Under the pieces are notes generated by a model that was not told the DNA's origin, searched no databases, and worked only from the letters and a program-made list of their open reading frames with translations. DNA of 64,000 nt, taken from NCBI GenBank assembly GCA_034521715.1, contig JAXHLY010000006.1, positions 19,899 through 83,898 on the forward strand, read 5' to 3'. Below are positions 15,703 through 24,552 of the stretch, one piece after another. The stretch's first letter is position 1; each line of letters starts with the position of its first letter. A program made the position numbers and the translations under genes. This DNA comes from Methylohalomonas sp034521715 (lineage in GTDB: Bacteria > Pseudomonadota > Gammaproteobacteria > Methylohalomonadales > Methylohalomonadaceae).

Positions 15703-16229
15703 TGACTCAGAAACTGCCCAGAGAACAGCTCGGTGACGACATCCTGGCGGCACTCAGGCGCATTATCCGTGCCGTCGATCTGCAGTCACGGCAGCTCGTC
15801 CGCAGCCACGGACTGACCGGGCCCCAGGCCCTGTTGCTCAAGGAGATCACCCTGGCTGGCGAACTCACCGTCGGCCAGCTTGCCGACCGCGTCAGCCTCA
15901 GCCAGGCCACGGTCACCGACATACTGCTGCGGCTGGAAAAGCGCGGCCTGATCGAACGCCAGCGCTCCCGTGAAGACAAGCGCCGGGTTCTGGTGCATAT
16001 TACCGTGGCCGGACGCCGGCTGATGAAGCACTCATTGCCCCTGCTGCAGGAGGCCTTTCTCGACAAGCTGAACCAGCTGCAGGAATGGGAACAGACCCAG
16101 TTGCTCGCCTCGCTGCAGCGGCTCGCCGACATGATGAATGCACAGACTCTCGAGGCCGACAATCCCGATGACGGTTATGCAGCCGATGCCGATAACGGCG
16201 ATCACCCGCTGCGACAATCCATCCAGTAA
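15702..16229 (+). CDS. MarR-family transcriptional regulator
   Basis: The 175-residue protein has the MarR winged-helix core: LTVGQLADRVSLSQATVTD as the recognition region and the wing RQRSREDKRRVLVHIT, flanked by dimerisation helices. The acidic tail (NPDDGYAADADNGDH) is unusual. It lies directly in front of the NAGGN osmolyte genes and begins on a perfect palindrome, so autorepression and control of the downstream operon, or of the divergent pair, are likely. The ligand or stress signal is unknown; salt or redox cues are guesses. The start is fixed by the palindromic promoter; a longer in-frame start at 15624 would lie upstream of it. Confidence 0.9.
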   Translation: MTQKLPREQLGDDILAALRRIIRAVDLQSRQLVRSHGLTGPQALLLKEITLAGELTVGQLADRVSLSQATVTDILLRLEKRGLIERQRSREDKRRVLVHITVAGRRLMKHSLPLLQEAFLDKLNQLQEWEQTQLLASLQRLADMMNAQTLEADNPDDGYAADADNGDHPLRQSIQ

Positions 16230-16319
16230 TCCTTCAGAACTCCTTTCATCATGCGGCCGAATAATGGTCTTCCCGTGGCATTCAACAGTAACTAAGGAAC
16301 AGGGAGTCAGTATAAACCC

Positions 16320-18092
16320 ATGTGTGGAATAGCAGGAGAAATACGCTTCGACCAGCGCCCGGCGTCGCTGGAACGTGTCCAGCGCATGACCGGCATGATG
16401 CGACAGCGCGGTCCCGAAGGTCAGGGCCTGGTCGGCTATGGCCGTTATGCCTTTGGCCACCGCCGGCTCAAGATTATCGACCTGAGCGATCGCGGCCAGC
16501 AGCCGATGGAGGATCCGATACTCGGGCTGACGCTGGTATTCAACGGCTGTATCTATAATCACAAGGAATTACGCAAGGAGCTGGAAGGCAAAGGCTATCA
16601 GTTCTTTTCGACCAGTGATTCCGAAGTCATTCTCAAGTCCTATCATGCCTGGGGCAGTCACTGCGTAGAGCATTTCAACGGCATGTTCGCGTTTGTCATC
16701 TATGAACGTGACAGTGGCCGGGTATTCATGGCCCGTGACCGGCTCGGCATCAAGCCTCTCTACTATCAGAAAACACCGGCCACCCTCCGTTTCGCCTCAT
16801 CCCTGCCGGCACTGATCAAGGGACATCGCGGCCATCTGGATATCAATCCGGTTGCCCTGCATCACTACATGATGTTTCACTCGGTCGTGCCGGCACCCAA
16901 TACGATTATCAGCGGCTTCAATAAACTGCCGCCGGCGACAACGATGACGTTCGAACGCCATGGCACGATTCTGGAGCGCAGATTCTGGGAGCCGGATTTC
17001 GACCGCGAGCTGCCGCTTGAGGGTGAAACCGAGATCCGCGATGCGCTCCTGGAACAGCTGCGGGCCGCGGTCTCGCGCCGCCTGGTCGCCGATGTCCCCG
17101 TCGGCGTGCTGTTGTCCGGCGGCGTCGATTCAAGTCTTATTACCGGCCTGCTGGCCGAACACGGCACCGACGGCCTGCAGACTTTCTCGGTCGGTTTCGA
17201 GGATGTCGGCGGTGAAAAGGGTCACGAATTCGACTATTCGGATATTGTCGCCAGACATTTCGGCACCACCCATCACAAGATCGAGGTCGACTCCGACACC
17301 CTGCTCGACAATCTCGAAGCCTGTTTCAAGGCCATGTCCGAACCGATGGTCAGCCATGACAATATCGGCTTTTACATGCTGAGCAAGCATGTCGCCGAAC
17401 ATGTCAAAGTGGTACAGAGCGGCCAGGGTGCCGATGAGGTGTTCGGCGGTTATCACTGGTATCCACCCATGCTCGATACCGACGATCCGTTAATGGAATA
17501 CCGCCGGGCGTTTTTCGACCGCGAGCAGAACGAGTATTTACAGGCGGTAAGCGAGCGTTACGCCGAGCAAAGCGATGTCAGCCTGGAATTCGTGCGCGAA
17601 CATTTTGACAAACCGGGCGCCAGTCATGCCGTCGACAAGGCGCTGCGGCTGGATACCACGGTGATGCTGGTCGACGACCCGGTCAAGCGGGTCGACAACA
17701 TGACCATGGCCTGGGGGCTGGAGGCGCGCGTACCGTTCCTGGATCACGAGCTGGTCGAGTTCGCCGCCGCCATACCGGCGCAATACAAGGTGGGTAACAG
17801 CGGCAAGCATATTCTCAAGGAGGCCGCGCGCCAGGTCATCCCCGGTGAGGTAATTGACCGGCCGAAGGGCTATTTCCCCGTACCTGCACTAAAATACCTG
17901 GAAGGAGAACAGCTCGATTTCGTCCGTGATGTGCTGAACAACCAGGCCGCCCGGAACCGGGGTCTCTTTAATAAGGACTACCTCGACCGGCTGATTGCCG
18001 ATCCCGCGGCGCATATCACGCCATTACGCGGATCCAAGCTCTGGCAGGTCGCGACCCTGGAATACTGGCTGCAAACTCATGCTGTCAACTGA
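16320..18092 (+). CDS. asnO: N-acetylglutaminylglutamine amidotransferase (AsnB-like)
   Basis: The 590-residue enzyme has two domains. A class II glutaminase domain has the nucleophile Cys2 (MCGIAGEIRF), and an asparagine-synthetase-like ATP pyrophosphatase domain has the PP-loop LLSGGVDSS near residue 265. In the NAGGN pathway it converts N-acetylglutaminylglutamine to its amide with glutamine as nitrogen donor, giving a compatible solute used under salt stress. Identification over ordinary AsnB comes from the immediately following GNAT/ATP-grasp synthetase and M42 peptidase. A ribosome site AGGGAG lies about 12 bases ahead of the ATG. Confidence 0.93.
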   Translation: MCGIAGEIRFDQRPASLERVQRMTGMMRQRGPEGQGLVGYGRYAFGHRRLKIIDLSDRGQQPMEDPILGLTLVFNGCIYNHKELRKELEGKGYQFFSTSDSEVILKSYHAWGSHCVEHFNGMFAFVIYERDSGRVFMARDRLGIKPLYYQKTPATLRFASSLPALIKGHRGHLDINPVALHHYMMFHSVVPAPNTIISGFNKLPPATTMTFERHGTILERRFWEPDFDRELPLEGETEIRDALLEQLRAAVSRRLVADVPVGVLLSGGVDSSLITGLLAEHGTDGLQTFSVGFEDVGGEKGHEFDYSDIVARHFGTTHHKIEVDSDTLLDNLEACFKAMSEPMVSHDNIGFYMLSKHVAEHVKVVQSGQGADEVFGGYHWYPPMLDTDDPLMEYRRAFFDREQNEYLQAVSERYAEQSDVSLEFVREHFDKPGASHAVDKALRLDTTVMLVDDPVKRVDNMTMAWGLEARVPFLDHELVEFAAAIPAQYKVGNSGKHILKEAARQVIPGEVIDRPKGYFPVPALKYLEGEQLDFVRDVLNNQAARNRGLFNKDYLDRLIADPAAHITPLRGSKLWQVATLEYWLQTHAVN

Positions 18093-18119
18093 TAGCCGTT
18101 GCGGGATCGATAGCCAACG

Positions 18120-19871
18120 ATGACTGATCGTCGCTATTACAAGGATCGGATGCGCCGCCACAAGACGCCGTCGCTGCAGCTGCTCGACAGCCGGGACCAG
18201 GTTGTCTATCCGGATGAAGAACAGCAGATGCCCAGTGATGTCGTCATTGAATGCGGCTGGGGGCACCTGATTTTCGGCCACACTTTCTCGGATCCCCACA
18301 AGCTGGTCTCGACACTGCGTTCGGAGGAAAGCGGCAAGCGCGACATCGCCCTGTACCTGCGCGACCCGCATGTCGTACTGTCACTGGATCCGCAGTCGCT
18401 GTTTCTGGACCCCTCGCACACCTATCGCCTCTGGTTCAGCAACTACCGCAGTTCCCGGATTCAGCCGCAGGGCTACGAAATCCGCAAACTGCAGACACGC
18501 GAGGATACCCAGGCGGTAAATCGCATACTCATGACACACGCCATGGTGCCGATCGACGAGGACTTTCTCTATGAGCACCGTGATTCACGTGTCTTTACCT
18601 ATTATCTGGCGTTTGATCCTAACGACAACCAGATTATTGGCGTCATTACCGGTGTCGATCATGTTGAAGCCTTTAACGATCCGGAAAACGGCTCCAGCAT
18701 GTGGTGTCTGGCCGTTGACCAGCAGGCACCCTATCCCGGTATAGGCCGCGCCCTGGTCGCCCATCTGGCGGATCACTATGCCACCCGCGGCCGTGACTTC
18801 ATGGACCTGTCGGTCATGCATGACAATACCCAGGCCATCAAGCTCTATGAGGATATGGGTTTTGAACGCGTGCCCGTGTTTTGCGTCAAGCGCAAGAATC
18901 CGATTAACGAAAAACTCTATATTGGCCCGAAACCGGACGAAGGCCTGAACCCCTATGCGGCCATCATCACCAACGAGGCACGCCGCCGCGGTATCGCCGT
19001 GGAAATCCTGGATGCCGAAGAAGGCTATTTCCAGCTCCGCTTTGGCGGCCGCTCGGTGACCTGCCGTGAATCACTGAGCGAACTGACAACGGCCATTGCC
19101 ATGAGCCGCTGTGCCAACAAGAAAGTCACCTGGAAACTTTTGCGTCAGGCCCGCATTCACGTACCTGAACAAACGCTCGCAGGCGACCCTAATGAAAATG
19201 AAAAATTCCTGGAAACCCACGGCAAGCTGGTAACCAAGCCACTTGAGGGCGAACAGGGCAAAGGTGTCTATGTCAATATCGATAATACCGACGACATGAA
19301 TGCCGCGATTGCCGATGCCAGGAAATATTCGGACAAGGTGTTGCTGGAAGAATTTGTCGAGGGCCATGACCTGCGTATCATTGTCATTAATTACAAATTT
19401 GTTGCTGCGGCCATTCGCAAGCCGGCACAGATTACCGGTAACGGTCAGGACAACATCGAAACACTGATCGAGAAACAGAGCCGCCGCCGTTCGGCAGCCA
19501 CCAGGGGTGAGAGCCGCATCCCGATGGACGAACTCACGCTACGCTGTGTCGAACGCACCGGATACAGCATGAAGGATGTTCTTCCCTATGGAGAAACCCT
19601 GCGCGTGCGCGACACCGCCAATCTGCATACCGGAGGTACCATCCATGACGTGACAGAAAAGCTGAGCGAAGACCTGCGCCAGATTTCGGAGCGCGCCGCA
19701 CGCGCACTGGATATTCCCGTTGTCGGGCTCGACTTCATTACGCCCGATGTCACGGGAAACGAATATGTTATTATTGAGGCCAACGAGCGTCCCGGCCTGG
19801 CGAATCATGAACCCCAACCAACAGCGGAACGTTTTATAGATTTCCTGTTCCCGCAGACAGCAGATACATAA
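18120..19871 (+). CDS. ngg: N-acetylglutaminylglutamine synthetase (GNAT plus ATP-grasp)
   Basis: The 583-residue fusion has an amino-terminal GNAT acetyltransferase domain (about residues 110-260; acetyl-CoA loop near YPGIGRALVAHL) and a carboxy-terminal ATP-grasp ligase related to cyanophycin and glutathione synthetases (about residues 330-575; GKLVTKPLEGEQGKGV, DLRIIVINYKFVAAAIRK, PVVGLDFITPDV, EYVIIEANERPGLANHE). It should acetylate glutamine and couple a second glutamine using ATP. It is 27 bases downstream of the amidotransferase, so they are one operon. The size and fusion order match the NAGGN synthetase family. Confidence 0.94.
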   Translation: MTDRRYYKDRMRRHKTPSLQLLDSRDQVVYPDEEQQMPSDVVIECGWGHLIFGHTFSDPHKLVSTLRSEESGKRDIALYLRDPHVVLSLDPQSLFLDPSHTYRLWFSNYRSSRIQPQGYEIRKLQTREDTQAVNRILMTHAMVPIDEDFLYEHRDSRVFTYYLAFDPNDNQIIGVITGVDHVEAFNDPENGSSMWCLAVDQQAPYPGIGRALVAHLADHYATRGRDFMDLSVMHDNTQAIKLYEDMGFERVPVFCVKRKNPINEKLYIGPKPDEGLNPYAAIITNEARRRGIAVEILDAEEGYFQLRFGGRSVTCRESLSELTTAIAMSRCANKKVTWKLLRQARIHVPEQTLAGDPNENEKFLETHGKLVTKPLEGEQGKGVYVNIDNTDDMNAAIADARKYSDKVLLEEFVEGHDLRIIVINYKFVAAAIRKPAQITGNGQDNIETLIEKQSRRRSAATRGESRIPMDELTLRCVERTGYSMKDVLPYGETLRVRDTANLHTGGTIHDVTEKLSEDLRQISERAARALDIPVVGLDFITPDVTGNEYVIIEANERPGLANHEPQPTAERFIDFLFPQTADT

Positions 19872-19883
19872 ACAGTTATATCC

Positions 19884-21051
19884 ATGAGCCAAGAAAAGAA
19901 AAAGGCGGCCACCGCCATCCGTAAAGTCGATATCGACATTGAGTATGTCAAGTCAACATTGCTGGACCTGTTAGCGATTCCCAGCCCCGCGGGTTTTACT
20001 GACGAGGCTGTCCGCTTACACCTGCAAGCAGCTGGAAGACTTCGGCCTGCATCATGAAATCACCCGCCGCGGCTGTATCCGCGCCGACATGAAGGGTCGG
20101 ATCTACAGCCCCGACCGTGCCATCGTCGCACACCTCGACACCATCGGCGCCATGGTCAGGGGGCTGAAGGATAACGGCCGTCTTGAGATCGTACCGATCG
20201 GCACCTGGTCAAGCCGTTTTGCCGAGGGCGCGCGCGTTACCATTTTTTCCGATCATGCCCAGTACCGTGGTACCATCCTGCCAAACAAGGCATCAGGGCA
20301 TGCATTTGATATGGAGGTCGATACACAGCCGATAAGCTGGGATAACGTCGAGCTGCGCGTTGATGAACAGGCCTTTTCAAAACAGGATCTGATCAATCTG
20401 GACATCAATGTCGGCGACTATATTGCCGTGGACCCGCAGCCTGATATCAGCGATTCGGGATTTATCAATACCCGGCATCTGGACGATAAAGCCGGCGTGG
20501 CGGTGCTGCTGGCGGTCGCCAAGGCCGCCAGCGAATACAAGCTGGACCTGCCCGTCGACTGCCACCTGCTTTTCACCATCAGTGAAGAAGTCGGTTCCGG
20601 TGCATCCGCAGTCCTGCACCAGGATGTCGCCGAGATGGTGTCCATCGATACCGGCCCGGTCGCACCCGGACAAAGCACGGATGAGTTTGGTGTCACCATT
20701 GGCATGCAGGACTCCAGCGGGCCGTTTGACTATCATCTGACGCACAAGCTCATTAATTTATGTCAGGAACACGGCATTAACCACAAGCGTGACGTATTCA
20801 AATACTATCGCAGTGACAGCGCCTCGGCCCTGGAAGCCGGCAATGATATTCGCACCGCCCTGCTGTGCTTCGGAGCCGACGCCACGCACGGCTACGAGCG
20901 CTGTCATATCCGCAGTCTGCAGGCCCTCGGGCAGTTGCTCTGCTGTTATATCCAGAGCGAGCCCACCTCCAAGCATGACCAGTACGAACTGGGCCCGCTC
21001 AAGGGATTCTCGCACCTGCCTGTCGGCGATGTGTCAGTTGTGGATGAGTAG
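19884..21051 (+). CDS. NAGGN-system M42 family metallopeptidase (one frameshift)
   Basis: An M42-type aminopeptidase with all five metal-ligand motifs visible: IVAHLDTIGA, HLDDKAGVAV, ISEEVGSG, MVSIDTGP and YERCHIRS. The first 45 codons (MSQEKKKAATAIRKVDIDI) are in another frame; an extra T near 20016 breaks the ORF. It is the third gene of the known NAGGN set and presumably hydrolyses the dipeptide for turnover or processes precursors; the exact reaction is not established. It starts 12 bases after ngg. A literal shorter ORF from 20089 would lack the amino end. Confidence 0.9.
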
Positions 21052-21176
21052 AGGAAAAGGTACTTCTACCGAATCACGCGGATAGTATCCAGTGACAGTT
21101 CAATAAGGGATACTGGTTTCGACCGGCATGACGTTGGTGAATGTTTGTGCAGGTAGCATTGCTTCGGGAGATGATT

Positions 21177-21950
21177 ATGAGTGCTGAAAGCCAGGTGGAC
21201 GACATACCGGACCCACAGTTTCATGTCTGCAGGGTAGAGATGACAAGACCCCTGGCCTGGATCCGTAGTGGCTGGGAGGATCTGAATCATCACCGGGGTG
21301 CCAGTGTTGCCCATGGCCTGCTAGTAACCGGATTGGGTTTTATCATCCTGTTGTTTGCCACCACCCATATTTATTTCATGGCGGCAGCGATTTCCGGGTT
21401 TTTGCTCGTCGGCCCAGTCATGGCCACGGGTCTGTGCGAACTATCGCGGCGCCGTGCCCGTGGCGAATCAGAAGGTTTCGATGAATCCCTGGATGCCCTG
21501 GACCGCAACCGGACGGCGCTCTGGCAATTTGCCTCTGCACTGGTCGGATTCAGTCTGCTCTGGTTTATCGGTTCGGCGCTTATACTGCAGCTGTCACTCG
21601 GCCAGGCCGCGCCAAGGCTTTCCGAAACGGTGTGGGGTGATCTGTTAGCTGCACTGACGCCGCTACAGATCCCGTTCTATCTCGGAATCGGCGGTGTACT
21701 GGCCTGCCTGGTATTTGTCCTGTCCGTCGTTTCCGTCCCCGCGATCATTGATCGTTCCATTACCGCTTCTACCGCGATGCGCATGAGCATGCACGCCTTC
21801 GCCGCCAACTGGCAGGCCATGCTGGTCTGGGGTGCGTTGATAGTATCTTTGACAGCCATTGGTTTTCTGACCTTCCTGCTAGGTCTAATCATCATCTATC
21901 CACTGCTGGGACATGGCACCTGGTACGCCTACAGGGATCTCATTGAATAA
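21177..21950 (+). CDS. DUF2189-family multi-spanning membrane protein
   Basis: The 257-residue protein begins with a conserved soluble segment (PDPQFHVCRVEMTRPLAWIRSGWEDL). Six or so membrane helices follow (for example GLLVTGLGFIILLFATTHIYF and IIDRSITASTAMRMSMHAFA before the last pair). This layout matches DUF2189, a family often described as cytochrome-oxidase-related but with no demonstrated activity. The ATG at 21177 has GGGAG six bases upstream. The 125-base gap after the NAGGN peptidase leaves membership in that operon uncertain; an osmotic link is only suggested by position. Confidence 0.82.
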   Translation: MSAESQVDDIPDPQFHVCRVEMTRPLAWIRSGWEDLNHHRGASVAHGLLVTGLGFIILLFATTHIYFMAAAISGFLLVGPVMATGLCELSRRRARGESEGFDESLDALDRNRTALWQFASALVGFSLLWFIGSALILQLSLGQAAPRLSETVWGDLLAALTPLQIPFYLGIGGVLACLVFVLSVVSVPAIIDRSITASTAMRMSMHAFAANWQAMLVWGALIVSLTAIGFLTFLLGLIIIYPLLGHGTWYAYRDLIE

Positions 21951-21988
21951 CCAATGAGTTAAAGTTCGAATCCATTACCGAGCTTCTC

Positions 21989-22183
21989 TAAGGAAGCTCT
22001 GAATAATCCCCGCATGGCATTTCGACCAATGGGAGAAATCCCTGTCTCGACCGCAGGGAGAGATCTTTCCATAAAGGTCCCTCGCTGTGCTCGGGACGCC
22101 TTCGAAGGTCCCTCGTTGCACTCGGAACACCTTCGGTGATTTCTCGCTGCGCTCGAAATGACAAATTATTCAGAGCTTCTCTA
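21989..22183. repeat. Dispersed repeat, copy B (MITE-like)
   Basis: Nearly identical to the copy at 11981-12197, with ends TAAGGAAGCTCTGAATAAT and ATTATTCAGAGCTTCTCT. It keeps the internal TTTCCATAAAGGTCCCTCG segment and the two CTCGGGAC-type motifs, but lacks about 20 bases near the left end (the segment after CATTTCGACC). It sits just after the DUF2189 gene. Confidence 0.88.
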
Positions 22184-22188
22184 AATAA

Positions 22189-22221
22189 AAAAGGGCCTCC
22201 GAACGGATGGCCCTTTTTTAT
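22189..22221 (+). terminator. Bidirectional Rho-independent terminator
   Basis: AAAAAAGGGCC and GGCCCTTTTTT pair around the loop, with an inner TCCG/CGGA stem. It follows repeat copy B and would stop rightward transcripts from the DUF2189 gene as well as leftward tRNA transcripts. Confidence 0.85.
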
Positions 22222-22227
22222 TCAGGA

Positions 22228-22595
22228 TGGCGTGCCGGGGAGGATAGACTCGGCTACATCCCTGTAGCCTCGCCCCTTCGGGGCGCACTGCGTGCGTCCA
22301 AATTGTCTGTCCTGACAATTTGTCGAACCGAATTGTTGATACGGTCGGGGGTTCGAATAAATTCCTACATGGCAAAATAAAAAGGGCCACCTCACGGTGA
22401 CCCTTTATATTTTGGCGCGCCGGGGAGGATAGACTCGGCTACATCCCTGTAGCCTCGCCCCTTCGGCGCACTGCGTGCGTCCAAATTGTCTGTCCTGACA
22501 ATTTGTCGAACCGAATTGTTGATACGGTCGGGGGTTCGAATAAATTCCTACATGGCAAAATAAAAAGGGCCACCTCACGGTGACCCTTTATATTT
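22228..22595 (-). repeat. Two tandem ~184-bp units derived from the tRNA-Arg 3' end
   Basis: Two direct repeats (period 185 then 183 bases, ending at the intact tRNA-Arg). On the minus strand each unit ends with the last 18 bases of the tRNA (ATCCTCCCCGGCGCGCCA; one mismatch in the left copy). Each also contains, in inverted orientation, its T-arm sequence GGTCGGGGGTTCGAAT (22343-22358 and 22526-22541), plus three small hairpins (GGCTACA/TGTAGCC, CGCCCC/GGGGCG, AAATTGTC/GACAATTT). The tRNA terminator hairpin is duplicated too. They occupy the place where E. coli carries tandem argV-type genes, so they may be decayed tRNA-Arg copies. Confidence 0.8.
22556..22589 (-). terminator. Terminator of the tRNA-Ser/tRNA-Arg transcript
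   Basis: On the minus strand AAGGGTCACC and GGTGGCCCTT form a 10-pair stem with one T-G pair around GTGA, followed by TTTTTATTTT. It begins 7 bases after the encoded CCA of tRNA-Arg. A second copy of this hairpin exists at 22374-22407 within the tandem repeat. Confidence 0.85.
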
Positions 22596-22672
22596 TGGCG
22601 CGCCGGGGAGGATTCGAACCCCCGACCTTGCGGTTCGTAGCCGCACGCTCTGTCCAACTGAGCTACCGGCGC
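22596..22672 (-). tRNA. tRNA-Arg (ACG)
   Basis: The cloverleaf closes well: acceptor GCGCCGG with CCGGCGC, D arm GCTC/GAGC, anticodon stem TGCGG/CCGCA with loop CTACGAA (anticodon ACG, decoded as ICG), and T stem GGGGG/CCTCC with loop TTCGAAT. CCA is encoded. Position after csrA and tRNA-Ser is conserved in gammaproteobacteria, where the ACG gene is often repeated. Confidence 0.97.
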
Positions 22673-22699
22673 CTTTTGAACTCGATATTCACTGAAAAG

Positions 22700-22792
22700 T
22701 GGCGGAGAGGGAGGGATTCGAACCCTCGATGAGGCTATAAACCCCATACTCCCTTAGCAGGGGAGCGCCTTCGACCGCTCGGCCACCTCTCC
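22700..22792 (-). tRNA. tRNA-Ser (GCT)
   Basis: A class II tRNA of 93 bases with a long variable arm. Acceptor GGAGAGG pairs with the CCTCTCC end, anticodon stem CTCCC/GGGAG encloses CTGCTAA (anticodon GCT), the variable arm lies around TATGGGGTTTATAGCCTCATC, the T loop is GGTTCGAATCC, and CCA is encoded. It reads AGC/AGU codons. It lies 27 bases ahead of tRNA-Arg and is likely co-transcribed with it. Confidence 0.97.
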
Positions 22793-22971
22793 GTATTGTC
22801 GAATCATTCAGGTTCGAGATTCCCTTCGGTCGTAATGATTCTAAGCTCGACCACCTCTCCGGGACTGCTACCGGCCACAATTATCCTGGATGATGCACTT
22901 TTCGGAACGGGCGTAAGGATAACCGTACCAGCCACGCGGGTAAAGCCACATGAACATAAACTGCTTTTAAA

Positions 22972-23184
22972 TCAGCGATCTGAATCGTCTTCCGAATCCT
23001 CAGCATCAGCCGGCGCATCACCTTCATGTCGTATCCGCTCGTAGATTTCCTCGCGGTGCACCGAGACATTCTTGGGTGCATTGACGCCAATACGTACCTG
23101 ATTGCCGCGGATGCTGAGAACGGTAACGTTGATATCGTCACCTATCATGAGCGATTCGCCAACCCTGCGTGTGAGAATCAGCAT
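22972..23184 (-). CDS. csrA: Carbon storage regulator CsrA
   Basis: The 70-residue RNA-binding protein has the invariant MLILTRRVGESLMIGDDI start, including Arg6-Arg7, and the second RNA-binding region NAPKNVSVHREEIYERI. It binds GGA motifs in messenger leaders and represses or activates translation globally. The tail is acidic (DAEDSEDDSDR), longer than in E. coli. An AGGAGG ribosome site precedes the ATG. Location between lysC and the tRNA pair is the classical gammaproteobacterial arrangement. Confidence 0.97.
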   Translation of the reverse strand: MLILTRRVGESLMIGDDINVTVLSIRGNQVRIGVNAPKNVSVHREEIYERIRHEGDAPADAEDSEDDSDR

Positions 23185-23232
23185 TTTGCTACCTCCTGTA
23201 TCATCCTTTTAATGCATGCAGACCGTTAAGCC

Positions 23233-24469
23233 TCATGCCTCTGCGGGTTGTTCCAAAGCATCCAGCTCAAAAGCCGAATGTAAGATTCTGACACCCCGTT
23301 CGAGATATTTCTCCGCGACAACCACGGAAATTTTGATTTCCGAAGTCGATATCATCATGATATTAATCCCTTCATCGGCCAGTGCACGAAACATTTGACT
23401 GGCTATTCCGGCATGCGAGCGCATGCCAACGCCGACAACCGAGATTTTCACGATCCGGTTGTCACCATTAACCTGCTTGGCACCCAGCTCCCGCGACACC
23501 TTGTTCAGGATTTCCAGGGCCTTGTCATAGTCATTCCTGTGAACCGTAAAAGTAAAGTCGGTGGTGTTATCGACTCCAACATTCTGCACAATCATATCGA
23601 TCTCGATATTGGCAGCAGCGATCGGGCCCAGAATGGACGAGGCAATGCCAGGCTTGTCGGGCACGCCGATAACGGTTAATTTGGCTTCGTCCCTGTTGTG
23701 GGCGATTCCTGCAATCAACGCCTGTTCCATACCTTCTACCTCTTCAGCTATCAGCGTCCCCGGGCCCTCTTCGAAAGAGGATAGCACCCGCAGGTTCACA
23801 TTGTATTTGCTGGCAAATTCCACCGAACGAATCTGCAGCACCTTGGAGCCCAGGCTGGCCAGTTCCAGCATTTCCTCGTAGGCAATACGATCCAGGCGCC
23901 GTGACTGTGGCACGATTCGCGGATCAGCAGTATAAACGCCGTCTACGTCGGTATATATATGACACTCGTCGGCCTTCAGGGCCGCGGCCATGGCGACAGC
24001 AGTGGTATCGGAACCGCCCCGACCAAGCGTAGTGATACATCCGATTCTCATCCACGCCCTGGAAACCGGCCACCACCACCACACGGCCGGCCTCGAGGTC
24101 TTCACGTACCCGGTGATCATCAATGCCCAGGATGCGCGCCTTGTTATGCAGGCTGTCGGTGCAGATACGTACCTGGGACCCGGTATAGGAACGGGCGGGA
24201 CAGCCGCGTGCTTCCAGCGCCATGCTCAGCAGACCAATGGTAACCTGTTCGCCGGTCGACAGCACCACGTCCAGTTCCCGGGCATCGGCGGACGGACTGA
24301 TTTCCCGCGCCAGCGCCAGCAGGCGGTCGGTTTCGCCGCTCATGGCCGACACCACGACGACAATATCGTCGCCCGCCCTGCGACAGGAGTGAATACGATC
24401 AGCAACCGCATTGATGCGCTCAACGCTGCCGACCGAGGTGCCACCGAATTTCTGTACGATTAGTGCCAT
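23233..24469 (-). CDS. lysC: Aspartate kinase LysC (one frameshift)
   Basis: An aspartokinase of about 411 residues without a fused homoserine dehydrogenase. The amino end has LIVQKFGGTSVGSVERI, the kinase core has TLGRGGSDTTAVAMAAAL and IYTDVDGVYTADPRIV, and two ACT domains follow (TVIGVPDKPGIASSILGPI and VVGVGMRSHAGIASQMFRAL) for feedback control by lysine and threonine. The frame breaks near 24043 within the conserved DENGxITTLGRGG stretch; dropping one base restores it. It phosphorylates aspartate for lysine, threonine and methionine synthesis. It lies downstream of alaS, with no lysine riboswitch seen. Confidence 0.95.
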
Positions 24470-24552
24470 AGCGAGTAAAAGGCGCTGAGTTTATCGAAAT
24501 TCCGCGCTGCGACAAAGGGAAATATGGCGAAAACTACCGGCTGATTCAGGCG

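Noticed and set aside
21105..21165. tmRNA-like start (CTGGTTTCGACCGG, then GTGCAGGTAGC)
   Set aside because: It resembles the first bases of tmRNA, but no tag frame or tRNA-like 3' half with CCA is found downstream before the DUF2189 gene.
21960..21980. T-loop-like GTTCGAATCC after the DUF2189 gene
   Set aside because: No acceptor, D or anticodon stems can be folded around it; likely chance or a worn tRNA scrap.
23233..24469. Lysine riboswitch for lysC
   Set aside because: lysC follows alaS after an 83-base gap and shows no conserved leader structure.
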